DNA from: Lichenostomus cassidix
Taxonomy: Eukaryota; Chordata; Aves; Passeriformes; Meliphagidae
Reading direction: 5' to 3'
DNA length: 64,000 nucleotides
NCBI GenBank assembly: GCA_008360975.2
Contig: CM039194.1
Coordinates: forward strand, 9,596,426 to 9,660,425
Positions within the stretch are counted from its first letter, which is position 1; each line of letters begins with the position of its first letter. The translations under genes and the position numbers were made by a program. The notes under the pieces are model-generated. The model was not told where the DNA came from, searched no databases, and was given only the letters and a program-made list of their open reading frames with translations. Of this stretch, positions 1-10,975 are shown piece by piece.

Positions 1-603
1 GTTTCGTAGGTTTAAATACAGATCCATATTTTCCTACAAAGCAAACAGCACCTCTTGCATGCAATAACAACAGAATAACACAGGTGAACTTTCCCAGGGA
101 CTTTTGTTGTCTGTAACATAAGGCAAATATTTGTGTATTTTTGACTGGTCCTGTTGTCATTGAAGTCAATGAGGCACAAACCTCGAGGGGAGCAAGACCA
201 AGCCCTTTCTGATAGAGGTACAATGGAATAATTCAAGGCAATCAGTTTTTCAGCATTTCTGAGCTATTTTTACACCATAATTAAACTCATTTTATATATA
301 TACATAAATGTGTGCACATGAGTTTTAACTTAAAACCCACTGAAGATATCTCAGTTTCTTAAATGATATCAAGTACTCGTGGAAAATTCTGTGTGCTTTG
401 ATAATCAGCCCTATCTGTATATTTTACCTCCACAGGTAATTTAATTGAAGTCATTGTGTCTGCTTCTATGGGGAATTAAAATAATAGACCATTATTTTGA
501 TCGTGGTTTTATTATTCGCAGTCTCCATCACTTTTAACTGCTCAACACACACACTTAAAATGCAACGTCCACTAACAAATCTAGTTTCCCTTTAGAAAAA
601 CAA
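1..603. other. AT-rich non-coding DNA, left edge
   Basis: No open frame here has a recognisable family motif or convincing splice sites. The stretch is AT-rich, with short TA runs around 290-303 and a short AC run near 545. I see no repeat I can name. It is probably intergenic or intronic. Confidence 0.6.
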
Positions 604-607
604 TATT

Positions 608-637
608 TCTTCTTCTTCTTTTTTTTTTTTTTTTTTT
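608..637. repeat. (CTT)n and 19-base poly-T tract
   Basis: A few CTT units run into 19 uninterrupted T residues (619-637). On the minus strand this would be a poly-A tail, but the DNA to the right does not resemble a retrocopy I recognise. It is treated as a simple repeat. Confidence 0.85.
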
Positions 638-649
638 AGGTTTTTTTGG

Positions 650-669
650 TAAAACAAAGTTTTGTTTTA
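650..669. repeat. Near-perfect 20-bp palindrome, T/A-rich
   Basis: Two 9-base arms (650-658 and 661-669) are exact reverse complements around a 2-base centre (GT). It lies just after the poly-T tract and is low in complexity, so it may be incidental. Confidence 0.7.
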
Positions 670-744
670 TATTTTTTGATTCATTATTCCTCTCTGACCT
701 CATATAAACCAGACTCCTGGAGATGTTTTAAGTACAAAATAAAA

Positions 745-774
745 GCATGCATATATTCTGCATGCATATATTGG
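745..774. repeat. Short tandem duplication, 15-bp unit x2
   Basis: A 15-base unit beginning GCATGCATATATT occurs twice in tandem and differs only in its last two bases. GCATGC is itself palindromic. It looks like a small local duplication. Confidence 0.75.
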
Positions 775-3730
775 AAATAAAAGAGCACGAGGCTGTTTTC
801 ACAAGCATTAAGAAGGGGTAAGTATTCACTTCTGTCTTTTGTTCTCACAGATTCTTGAGTGGAGAATTACAATACAATGTTCTGACTTTAACCCATATGC
901 TTCACTCTGACTGAAACTTGTTTCATCTGTTTAATGGCAAAAATTAAATCTCATCCTGCCGAAGTTACCACACACTTTCAGAATGGCTGGTAATTGCACT
1001 CTCTATAATTCTATGGTGGCAGATTTAGTACTGAATATATTACAGAGGATAGCAACTGCCTATAGATAAAAAGAACTTGATCCGAGCCCTCTAAGATCAT
1101 GGATATTTTTTTCTGAATGCTGCATTTTCTGGACATTAAATAAACGCAGAGCTGATCCAAAATACATCACTGAAACAGTTTTGTGCTGTGTTGATGTGCT
1201 CCCAAATGTGAGGCTGGAGAGGAGCACACTTATATTACCTTCAAGGTATAAGGGCTGAAACTCTCCCTCTGCATTTCCTTATTTCATCCTGCACAGGTAA
1301 GGGTAAATGTGTCTGATTTAGGTGAAAAATTTGGTGAAGACAAAGCTGACCTGTATTCTCTGTGCTGCTTTCTGTGTGTGGGTAAAATCTGTGATTGTGA
1401 ATACAGGATTCAGAACAGAATTAGCATTTTGTTGAATAAATCACTTGCAACCAAAACACTCCCATGTCCCTGTTTGTGATGGGTGACAGCAAAGCTGAAG
1501 ACACTAAAGCAGATTTACCAACAAATGAGAATATTCCACAGACCTATTAACCTCCTCTTTCTAATGATTTTTTTCATCACTTCACTGTCTACCAGTTTCT
1601 CCTTGCATTTCTCAGAGACCGAGCAGTTTCCACACTTTCCTCCAGCAAGACCTTGATGTTTGGTGTTCCTGCAATGCCTTTCTATAAATCAGTTCCCTCT
1701 TCAGAAGCCACAGCCTGCAATATCTGCAGCAAGACTTGGACTCTGGTTTGGAAGGAGCCTGAACCTCGGGCTGTGATCCCTGGGTCTGAAATGCCAGTCC
1801 ATACCCCTTTTTGCTGAGGTTTTTCAACCTCTTGCTCAGCAGCTGCCAGTCTGGTGCAGCATTTCAGGGAATGTAGCAGGGGAATGCAGTGAGCACCGAC
1901 ATCAAATCAGTCTCTTGGCTCAACTGGTTATTTAAAAAACGGAATGCCTTTAAATGCATGGAGATTTCTCACTTCTCGAAGGGAAAACATTAAAAGAGCG
2001 ATGCTTTAATCTTGCTGAATAGCCCCAAGTTCAGGGCTTAAAGCTGAAAGCTTGCATTTCCAGCTCCTGCTCTTTTTGCAGAGATTCCTGACAGGACATA
2101 ATATAGCTCACAGCAGTATTAATCCCCTCTAGAGCTGCTCTAATAGCGACACCTCCTCGTACCACCCAGGCTCAGCAGCCCAGGGCTCACGGCAGGCTGA
2201 GATAAGGCAGCCCTTGCCCCTCTGAGCAAGCAGAGCCCCTAATTGCTCACATTTATTGCCATTAGGAAATTTGGAGAGGGCCTAGCCCAGGTCTTTCCTA
2301 TGTTTCTCTGCAAGACAAGGCCACCAATTTCAGCGGCCGTGGGATCAGCCTGAGTTTTGCTGTCAAATCCAAAGGAGCTCCTTGCTTGGGGAGGGAGATT
2401 CAGGAATCCAGATTTATACTGCTGCAATTAGCTGCAAAATTTGGCCCTAAAAATCCCACTGATGTAAACAGCAGGGCTGCAGGTCAGCACCAAGAACACA
2501 GCCCGGGATTAACGGCAGCTCACTACTGGAGCAATTATCTTCTGGCAAAGCCAAAAATCTCCCTTGTTAAGCAACTGTGGGGCTCTTGGTACTCTCCCTT
2601 ACACCTGTAAAATGCCAGGTAAGGCCACCAAAAGAGAGGACTTATTTTTCTAGAGTTTCACTGAGAGAGCAACTTAGTGAGCAGTGTGTTCTTAGTATTA
2701 TCTGTGAAATAAATCTTACCAGCCTCTGAAGAGGAGTCGCGGAGCAGAGTGGCTGGACCTGATGTTTATCAAGAGAGTTAACAAGCCTGGCAATAAAACC
2801 CTGGGTAATGATGGCTCTGAAGGGTTACATTTGCTTTGGAATTTACTTTTATAAAAGCATGAAATTTTATGTAGGAACAAGAGCTGTAACTACCTATATA
2901 AAAGTAAGAGGTTTCAGTACTCAGAGAACGATGGGCTCGATTCTGTAGTGCTACTGCAGGACAGATCTTGTATTAGGACTGTAGGATCAGAATTCAGTGA
3001 GTAATACAATATCAGTTCTTTCTGAAGCCTTGTCTTTGGTAAGCATAAAATACGATTTTTGTGAATCAATTTGTTATATTACTTTTTTTTAAATGCACAA
3101 TCTCTCCCTGCCAGACTTATTCTTAGCATTCAAGCATTCAGTTTGGAAATTCAAGCTGGTTTGGTTTCTTTGTGCAAATATGATTTCAGAATTTTTTTTT
3201 GCCTTTTTTCCCCCCACAGTGTTTACATCCAATTCCATGACTGTGCCAGTCAGTAAGGGGACTGAGTACAGCAGAGATAAGTTTACAAATTACCTCTTTG
3301 TAAACTTGAATGTTTTTGTGGAGTTTGCTCAACTTTATGACAAACATCCAGCTTAGCCCTCAGACTCTGCACAGGGAAATGAGGCATTTCTTCAAATACT
3401 TCCCCCCTCTTCCCGCTCTGCTTCGTAACAGAGTTTAAGAAAAGCTCAGATTTTACCACCGTATCCAGGCAAAACTTCCCTTAGCAGAGATACAGGATTT
3501 ACCAGAGTAAACCTGGAAGTAGTGAGGATAACAGGCGCTTTTTTTATTTTTCAAATCCATAACGAAAAGCGCCTTTAATAATACAGGGTAAAACTCCAAA
3601 TTAACTTAAATCAGGGCAGGATTCAGAGGGAATAAGGGAATTCCTAATCTCCTCAGGCAAAGCCCGGCTTTCCTGAAAATTCCACTTAAAGGAACTAACG
3701 GGATCAATGCTAATTTTTTTGAAATTTCCC
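775..3730. other. Non-coding DNA, no gene recognised
   Basis: Frames of 60-87 codons occur on both strands but overlap each other and show no family motif. The 1925-2035 and 2130-2470 stretches keep scattered CpGs and homeobox-type TAAT/ATTA cores in otherwise AT-rich DNA. That could mean conserved non-coding sequence, but I cannot test conservation here. No interspersed repeat was recognised. Confidence 0.55.
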
Positions 3731-3737
3731 CCCTCCA

Positions 3738-4050
3738 GCGGTCCTTGCTGCGGTGGCGGAGCGGAGCGGGACTCGCTGCCCGCACCTTCCCCGGAGCGCT
3801 CCCGTTCGTTCCCCGCCGGCTCCCGGAGCATCCCTCCCGCTCTGCCGCCTGCCGGCAGCGGCCCCGGGAGCTGCAGGTTTAGGGCAGCTCTCCCACCCCG
3901 GCAGCCTCGAGAGCCCCCTTTTAAAATTACTTTTCCCCTCCCCGCTTTTGTTTTTCCCCTGCCCGTGTTTTTTCCCCAAGCGTCGGAAGGCGGTGGGATG
4001 CTTCCCGCAAGCGCGTCCTTCCCGGTGGAGAAGGAGCTGCACATATGCCT
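3738..4050. promoter_or_regulatory. CpG island, candidate orphan promoter
   Basis: By my count about 19 CpG dinucleotides fall within roughly 150 bases (3738-3885), and more follow to about 4025. The surrounding DNA has very few, so this is a sharp CpG island. In vertebrates such islands usually mark promoters. A TATTTAAATC box sits at 4058-4067; read on the minus strand it is a TATA-like element about 30 bases upstream of the island. A possible plus-strand splice donor (CAG then GTTTAG) is at 3876/3877. Open frames of 103-147 codons cross the island on both strands, but long frames are expected in GC-rich DNA and none resembles a protein family I know. It could be the promoter and first exon of a non-coding RNA, an alternative first exon of a distant gene, or a regulatory island. 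Direction is undecided. Confidence 0.6.
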
Positions 4051-4067
4051 CCCGTGCTATTTAAATC

Positions 4068-7000
4068 AACATCGAATATAGCAGCACGGTTATGTCAGGC
4101 ATAGCACTGCAATATTCTTGTTACTATAGGAGCAAAATACATGTAAATATTTAGGTGGATTCATTCCAAGTGCAAGGGGCAGCTCTGGAAACATACGGTG
4201 CCTTGAGCCAGGACATGCTTTAGCACACATGGAAGCCCCGGGTAGGTGAGCTTTCCCCAAATTTCACACAATCCATGCAAATGCCAGGCTGTGCAGTGCT
4301 CAGTGCACACGAAGTGTCGGTGGGACTGATGTCTGACTGCTGAGGGGAATAATCCCACCAAAGCCCCATAATAAATGTTTCCAGGATCAGCCTGGAATGA
4401 TTTGGGAGAAAGTTTCCCTGGTTTCTTTTGTTTCTTTTCTGTCTCTGAATGACAGATGACATGTAAAAGTCAGTACCTAAAGATCCTATGCATTACAGAC
4501 AGACAATAACCATAAAATTGTCCCTTCCCTACAGATCTTTGCTTTTTCTGCAAGGCCTGATTTTGTGTTTATGATGGTTGGGGAGAAGTTGTAGGAGGGT
4601 TGAAGGAGTCTTCCCTTCAACACTATTGTGTAAAAGAATAAGGATTTGGAACTTCTGCTTAGCTGATAAAATATGATAAGGCAGAAGAGGACATTTTAGG
4701 TCAGGAAAACTGCCATGAAACAAAAATCCTAAAGCTGTGTCAGTTATAAAAGAAACATACGTTTATGAAAGAGGGCTGGATTTATCTCCCAACTCCAGTG
4801 GATATCAATGCTAGAAAGTACTCTAGGTGGTTTCAAACATAATTTAAATGGGTCTTTCATTCTTGTCTTTATATTTAAATGGAAGATAAATTGGTTTGAG
4901 TCATTTAGAGCACAGAGTTTCTGGTCTGACACGAGTGTGGCCAGTTGTCTGTGCTGTAGTTTATGCATTGTTCTGGAGAAAAGTAACAAATATTGGCTAC
5001 CCACCAATAATTGTTTGAGAGAACTAGATATGTTCTGCAGATTTTGGCTATTCTGCTAGTCCTTATATAAGCAAAATGGGTTGTTTCTCAAACACGGCAC
5101 TCATCTGAACCAAGCCTACAGATGGTATTTGTACTAATCCAGCAAATTCTGCCCTCCACAGCATCCACACAAAGGCCATGGCCAAGTTTGCAGCCAGGCA
5201 GTGCAAATTTTCCCACTTGGGAAGTATGTGGACAAGGGAAGTTTTGGTCAGTGGAGATGTACATCAGTATGGGTTGAGATCCTGCTATTCCCCCCCTGCC
5301 AAAGTTTCGCATTAGGGAACAGAAAGGAAACCTTATAAAGCCTCCAGCAGCACATACCATCGCTGAGCCCTCAGCTCCAAAACCCTCTGCAAATCCTCCA
5401 GCCTTCCTGACTGAGTCATGCCATGCACTTTCCCACCTATGTTCCCCCCTTTTTCATGGGAAGGGGATTCCCACATGGGATGAGTGTCCTCCAGCACCCA
5501 CAGCAGTCATTGCCACCGTGGCTGATGCACTGGCACGACCCAAAACTGCCCACAGACAGCTTCAGAGAGAAATCCAACAATGGTGCACTGTATTTAACAC
5601 TGCGTGCTGTGGGAAATGGAGAGAAGACAAACGGACTTTATTTTACAACATAAAGAATGTTACACCCTTTGGTAATACGTAACTAATAACTTAAACCCAT
5701 TAAAAACTGTGATCTCTACTCTACCGCTCACGAATGGAGCCAAAGCTGTAAAAATTCATGAAGGAATCAGTAGCTGGCTGGCTGGGGTTACAAAATCTAC
5801 AAAAACGGCTAGAAGTCACAGTTTTCTCCATGAAAGGCATGGCCATAACAAATATCCCACACAGCTCGCTTTCTAATCCATTCCCAGGAAGCTGCATTGT
5901 GTGAGGCTGAGCAGATCTTAACATCCAGCAAGGTTGGAGAGGAGGGTGTGGGGGACCACATGGATGTGTGGTCCCAGTGGGTGTGGGCTGCCAGGGCAGG
6001 AGGCAGGAGGCCCTGAAGTGTCCCCAGCACTCTAGACCTGGGTTTGCCCCATGCTGGGTGTCACAGGGCTGGTAGTTGACTGATCACACTGGGAAACAAA
6101 AGCTGTACTGGGAAGAAAAGGGCTCCTTTTCATTTCCGTTCCCTATGTCAGGCAAAAATTAATGACTAAATGCACCTTTCTCTGATGTTGTCCATCATGC
6201 AAATACTGGTGGGCAGGAGTCAATATGAACTTTAAACACACCTGACACAGGTGGCTCTTGCCTTTCAATGCGAAATGGCCACTGGCCAACAATTCATGGT
6301 GCAGCATAAAGGAATCATTGTGGCAAGCAGCCTTCCCTCTGTATATATTTGTTATTCCAGAATGAAGCTATTCATCGGGGCTGAGATGAAACTGCCCAGG
6401 TGAATAACTTCCTGAAATCCAGTGCTCCTGCAGGAGTGCAACCAAAATCAACTGCACGATGAATGTGGTGTGTGAGTCTGAATGTCGGTGAGAAGGCACA
6501 GGACTTGCAGATGGTGGAGGGCAGGATGCAGCTGGTAGAAGATGTCCACTTGTCCAAGACTCTGCTCCTCTAGCATCCTTGTTGTAGTGTCTCTTCCAGG
6601 CTCTGGTCCTGCAGAATCATTGCCCTGGGAATTTTTATACAGCCAGTGATCTTTTCCTTGTCCTCCGGGTCACATCCTTCTGCCAGCAGACCAACACTGA
6701 CACGGCATGGATGGAAAAAAAGATCAGTGAATGGTATTATGTTTTCTCAATTTAGCATTCAGCCTGTGGATTTTTCCCAAAACAGCAATCTGAAATTCAG
6801 GCTGCTCTCAGAAGTGTTCAATGGCACAGCTTTTTTCCTACAAAGCAGTTGCAGCATATCTCCAGGAAAACAGACATAACTCCACATTGGTTGTACTTCA
6901 TCATTCTGCAATTTCAGTGCAAGCCTGTGCATAAATTCTTTTGTCATTTGGATGAAGCATATCCTATTCTAATATAATTTAATCAAAATAAAAAATAGAT

Positions 7001-7550
7001 TGCACTGTATCCAAAAAAGATATACAGACTAAATATTTTGGTGTGTAGTCACCAAAATAACTGTAAAGAGGATTTTGTAAGCAGTTTGGGAAGTTTTCTT
7101 TTGGCTTATGCATACAGAAATCTTTCCGTACTATCAGAGTTGGGATTAATTTATCACCAAGCCCAGGAACTGTTCCCAATTGGAATTAGCCACACTAATG
7201 TCTGGAGCTGACAAGCACAGCTGCAGCAAGCTCGCTCATGTTTATTATTGTCGTTTTTCTTGTCTTTTAACAGTTTGTACACTAATGGAAGAGCAGGAGC
7301 TGAAACTGCTCATCTCTGCTCTACCATTGCAATGAGTTTCTTAAGACAGTAAAGCACCTTGAGGGCTGGTTTTAAGCTCCTGATGGGATCAGTAGCAGGC
7401 ACAGCAAATAGCTGCATGCTCTAAAGTCTTTTCTGACTGTTTTTTTAGAAAACCTCTGAAAACTGAGTACAGACGATTGCATTTAATCTCATCTTTCAGT
7501 GTTGTTTGATTTCTGTTTTAAAGATTGTGTTGGAAAACAGTTGTCCGTAG
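4068..7550. other. Non-coding DNA, no gene recognised
   Basis: Only short, motif-free frames are present (60-90 codons). Composition returns to AT-rich right after the CpG island. No LINE fragment, simple repeat or RNA gene was seen. If the CpG island drives a plus-strand transcript, later exons could lie here, but I found no convincing acceptor-donor pair. Confidence 0.5.
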
Positions 7551-7556
7551 CAAAGG

Positions 7557-7602
7557 AGTTATAAGTCTTTGCTTATAACTTTTTTGTGGCAACACAAAAA
7601 AG
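7557..7602. repeat. Two abutting perfect hairpins
   Basis: The first hairpin has 9-base arms at 7557-7565 and 7572-7580 with a 6-base loop. The second has 10-base arms at 7579-7588 and 7593-7602 with the 4-base loop GCAA, which is of the stable GNRA tetraloop class if transcribed on the plus strand. They share two bases. Both stems are perfect but A/T-rich, so chance is possible. No transposon ends or target duplications are visible. Confidence 0.75.
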
Positions 7603-9930
7603 GAAAAGTGAACAAGAAAAAAATGAATTTAGCTGCTATACATAGGTTTCAAATGTGGTGAGTAGCAGAAATAGGGTATCAAGCAAGGCAGCTGGCACAG
7701 ATGGAATATTTTGGCACCAAAAATTTTATTTTCCCTGATGTTCATGCAGGATGCAAGTCATTCTGTCTCTGAACAGAAAATGTGCTAACAGAATGAAAAT
7801 CTAACTTGTTCAATAAGAAATTGTCACAGATCAAACTACCAGGTTATTGACTGGTATGTATTAAAACTTCCATGCAATGCTCATGGTACAATCGAGAGCT
7901 CAGGGATCCTTCCAGGGCTTCACCTTGCCTGTGGGCAAGTCTCTGCACTGGGACTGTGGCCACATTGTTATTTAGGGCTTTGCTGTGGTTTTGGGCCTGT
8001 GTCCCTATTTTTACCCCGTGGAAGGACAGTAGGAGGGCAAGAAAGCAGGTCTGACAGCTGTCTCACCTGCCCTGGGAGCTGGGTGAGAGCCAGGAGAGGC
8101 ACCTGGCCCGGGACATGGAAGCAATTCCAGGTCCTGTATTTTGGGCATCATAATAGGACAGTAACGTATTTCCATCCTCAGGTTCATTTTGAGCATCATG
8201 TGTACACTAATTCAGCTGGAATATGTCCAGATTATCTGTCCATTCATACAAGAAAACAGCCAGAGGCAGAGTAGCTGAGGAACAGGCAGTGCTGGTGAGT
8301 GCCAGATGTCGCAGATCTTGTGAGATCCTCACTTGGCTGAGAGCCTTGTCCTGTCTGGTCGGGTCAGGCACCTCTGCCAGACACAGCCACAGGACCTGTC
8401 TGCTCCCCACTTTCCCTCCTGGCCCTGTCCTCTGCAGGTTTTGAGGGGATGAAGTGGTGGGGAGGGATGGAGAAGAAAAGGGGAGTGAATTGAAGAGGGA
8501 TGGGAGAGGAGGGAGAGAAATGGAGACTTCTCCCAGTACTTGCATCCTCTGGATGCTCATCATAACCCCAGGGGTATTTATCCTCTCCTTCCTGTCTGTG
8601 CTCCTGCTGGAGGAAGGACCTGTGCTGGAAGTCTGGCAGTCTGGCTTTGAATTGCTGCTGCTCCCCCAGGTGGGAAAAGCCAGAATTAACTCAGGAGCAG
8701 CCGGCAGAGGTAAGCAAGGCTCTTGCCCAGCAGCCAAGAACTGAGGAAACACTTCCCCTTCAAGTCCTTCTAACAAATTCATGTGTGTGTGTAAACTGCT
8801 GATTCGGACTGATGCGAAATTAGCTCACCATTTTCCATCATGTATAACTCTATGTTCCCTTCCATGCCCCAGGTCATCACTCATGCAGTTTAGGATACTC
8901 CACAGATGTTACTGAGCTTAGAGCCCTTTACCTGCAACTCAGCAGCATCCAGCTCAGCAAAGCTTGAAGGTTGTTCCTTTGTACTTACATTAAAGCTCAA
9001 AGGTTGTTTATTTGTATTTACAGTGATAGAGTAAGGAGTGGGGGAAGGTGTTGGTTCAGACAGGCAACCAGCTGGGAGAGAGCAGGTTTTAAATCTCTTT
9101 CTGTTGATGTTTTTGCAGGAAAGCTGTGAGGGAAAAGGCATGAAGTACTCTGGGTGAGCAAGGAGAAGGAAAATGACTAAATGAGACTGCTCATTAGGGA
9201 GATGGGGAAGGGAATGAATCACCTTATGGCTTTTACATCTTTTCTCCCACCTCTCACCGTGGCTCTGCATCTCTGACAGGTCACACAGGAGTGTCAGTAC
9301 GTTCACATGGACACAGACATGTGAGTTCCCAGTGGCTGCAGGATCCAGCAGCTGCTCTGTGCTCAGACAGGTGAATGTGCTGTGCCCACAGGGGCCCTGG
9401 GCTCTGCTGCTTTGGCTTTTCTTGCTTGTCAGTGCCAAAAGCAAAGATCAAGCAGAAGAGCAAATGAGCTGGGGGGTTTGGGATCCTGCATTCCTGCCAA
9501 CAAGCATCACTAAGCCTTGGAGTGAACTCGAGCAGCATCCCCTGTGCTTTACTGGTAACAAGGGAACGCCTTGGGCTGCCTTTTCCTCCTTGTCTGTGGG
9601 AGGGAAGCTGTTGGGATGGCATCCTGTGCTGAGACAGGAGCTGGGCATGTGGGGCAGGGGGGAGTCGAGTGTCTGTGTGTTACACCCCTTGGGAGGAGAT
9701 GGTATTGTGCCACTTAGAGCAAAGCCCTGGTGCTGTTTTGCTGCTCTGTCCCTTCCCTTTGCCCCCACTGCTGGGCAGCTTTTCTGGAGTTATTTTCATT
9801 TTATCTGTATGCCAAGTTTAAGGCTTCAAGGATTTTTCTGCTCTCACCTTTAAATCCCTTCACTGGTCAATATGATGCATCACCATTCAGTATAATATCC
9901 TTCTGTCTGGTTTGCTGGCCCCAGACTTAT
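7603..9930. other. Non-coding DNA with chance open frames
   Basis: The longest frames are 191 codons (8207-8782, minus) and 184 codons (8890-9444, minus). Their translations are Ser/Pro/Leu-rich and have no domain I recognise. Overlapping plus-strand frames (8223-8444, 8454-8744, 9332-9853) are just as open, as expected for stop-poor moderate-GC DNA. I see no promoter or splice structure supporting any of them and do not call a gene. Confidence 0.5.
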
Positions 9931-9934
9931 TATT

Positions 9935-10110
9935 TTATGTTTCTGTACATTAAACTGCATTTTCCATTCACTGGCCCTAGCAACCAGTGGGTTGAAATCC
10001 CTTGTTCCTCGTTATTTGTTCCCTCTCCAATTTTGTGCCCTCCACAAACTTTGATAGTTTGTGGAGGTATTTTCATTCAAGTCATTTGCAGGTATTATAA
10101 ATGAGGGAAG
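9935..10110 (-). repeat. Ancient CR1/L3-like LINE relic (reverse transcriptase part), antisense
   Basis: The plus strand carries degraded versions of phrases typical of the antisense of CR1/L3 reverse transcriptase in amniote genomes. These include a 'CATTAAACTGCATTTTCCATT' type start, an 'AATTTTGTG..CTCCACAAACTTTGATAG' block, and 'ATTCAAGTCATTTGCAGG..ATAAATGAG'. In intact copies the middle block covers the catalytic F/Y-A-D-D region. Here it is heavily decayed, with many substitutions and indels and no usable frame. The match is from memory of the family, not a search. The relic may extend left to about 9880. Confidence 0.5.
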
Positions 10111-10860
10111 CCCCTTGGTGTTCTCATTTGTTGAGCCTTTACAATACAGGATTACCTTTCCAAAGGAGGACATAGAGGTTTAGCAGCAGGACTAGTGGAT
10201 ATTAACAGATACCTCTTGCTACAGATCCTCTGAATGGAACTGCTGCTGTCACCGAGGCTTTCTTACCTTTGCACAGATGAAGGCTGCAAGTCAGGCTCCT
10301 GTTTTGCTAAAATATCTCTGGAGTGTGAGGTCTGTGAAAAGTGGAGAAAGCAAAAGGTAAAGAGAGTGAAGCATGAGGAACAGCAGCTGAATGGGAGTGG
10401 AAGTTATTATGGGAAAACAGAAATTTGGGGTACCTGAAGCAATGCTCTTGAGGAGCAAAGGGAATTTGAACGTCAAATGTGGCCAAGGAAAGGAAACATT
10501 TTTCCTCTGTTGATGGGTTAATGTGACCCTGGTATATAAATTTCCCTTGCTTTTAGCTCCACTACCTGCCTGTGGTCTTCTGCCAGGTATTTGGAAATAT
10601 TGTAGTTGAAAAGAAAATGAATTGTAAACCCCAAAGCTGCAAAACCAGCTGGAACACTGGGCCCAGTGTCCTGACCCCAGCCCAGTGCCACTGTGGAGCC
10701 AGCCTGGCCACCAGACTGCAGTGATGGCACAAACCAGCTTCAAGCCCTGATTCCTTCTGGATATTTACAGCCACCTCGGAACCACTAAAGGAAACAAAAA
10801 TGTCTCCCCATCAGCTGTGCAGGTTTTATTAAGTATGTGTTTTGGTTGGAAGCCAAAGTG
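10111..10860. other. Non-coding DNA, no gene recognised
   Basis: Only short overlapping frames occur, the largest being 150 codons on the minus strand (10291-10743), with no motif. No simple repeat or LINE fragment was noted. Confidence 0.5.
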
Positions 10861-10867
10861 CGCTGGG

Positions 10868-10975
10868 CTGTTTTATCAGTGTTTATTCCTGTCTTTCACA
10901 GCCTTTATCAGTTATCCCCATCAGACCTGTGAGCACTTCGAAGGCTGAGTCACACAAATAAGACTTTTATCAGCA
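10868..10975. promoter_or_regulatory. GATA-motif cluster with an NF-E2/MARE-like site
   Basis: Four TTATC cores (the reverse complement of GATAA/GGATAA) lie within 100 bases: TTATCA at 10873-10878, 10905-10910 and 10967-10972, and TTATCC at 10912-10917. GCTGAGTCA at 10944-10952 sits between the third and fourth and contains the AP-1 core TGAGTCA. It matches the core of NF-E2/small-Maf sites. GATA sites next to an NF-E2 site is the classic layout of erythroid enhancers. Motifs this short recur by chance, so enhancer function is inferred. Confidence 0.35.

Noticed and set aside
745..774. GCATGC tandem duplication as a CRISPR-like or satellite array
   Set aside because: Only two units are present, with no spacers and no further copies.
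3601..4081. Frames of 103-147 codons across the CpG island
   Set aside because: Long frames are expected in GC-rich DNA. Frames are open on both strands at once, and no peptide is recognised.
8207..9444. Minus-strand frames of 191 and 184 codons
   Set aside because: Biased Ser/Pro/Leu composition, no motif, no splice or promoter support, and competing plus-strand frames in the same place.
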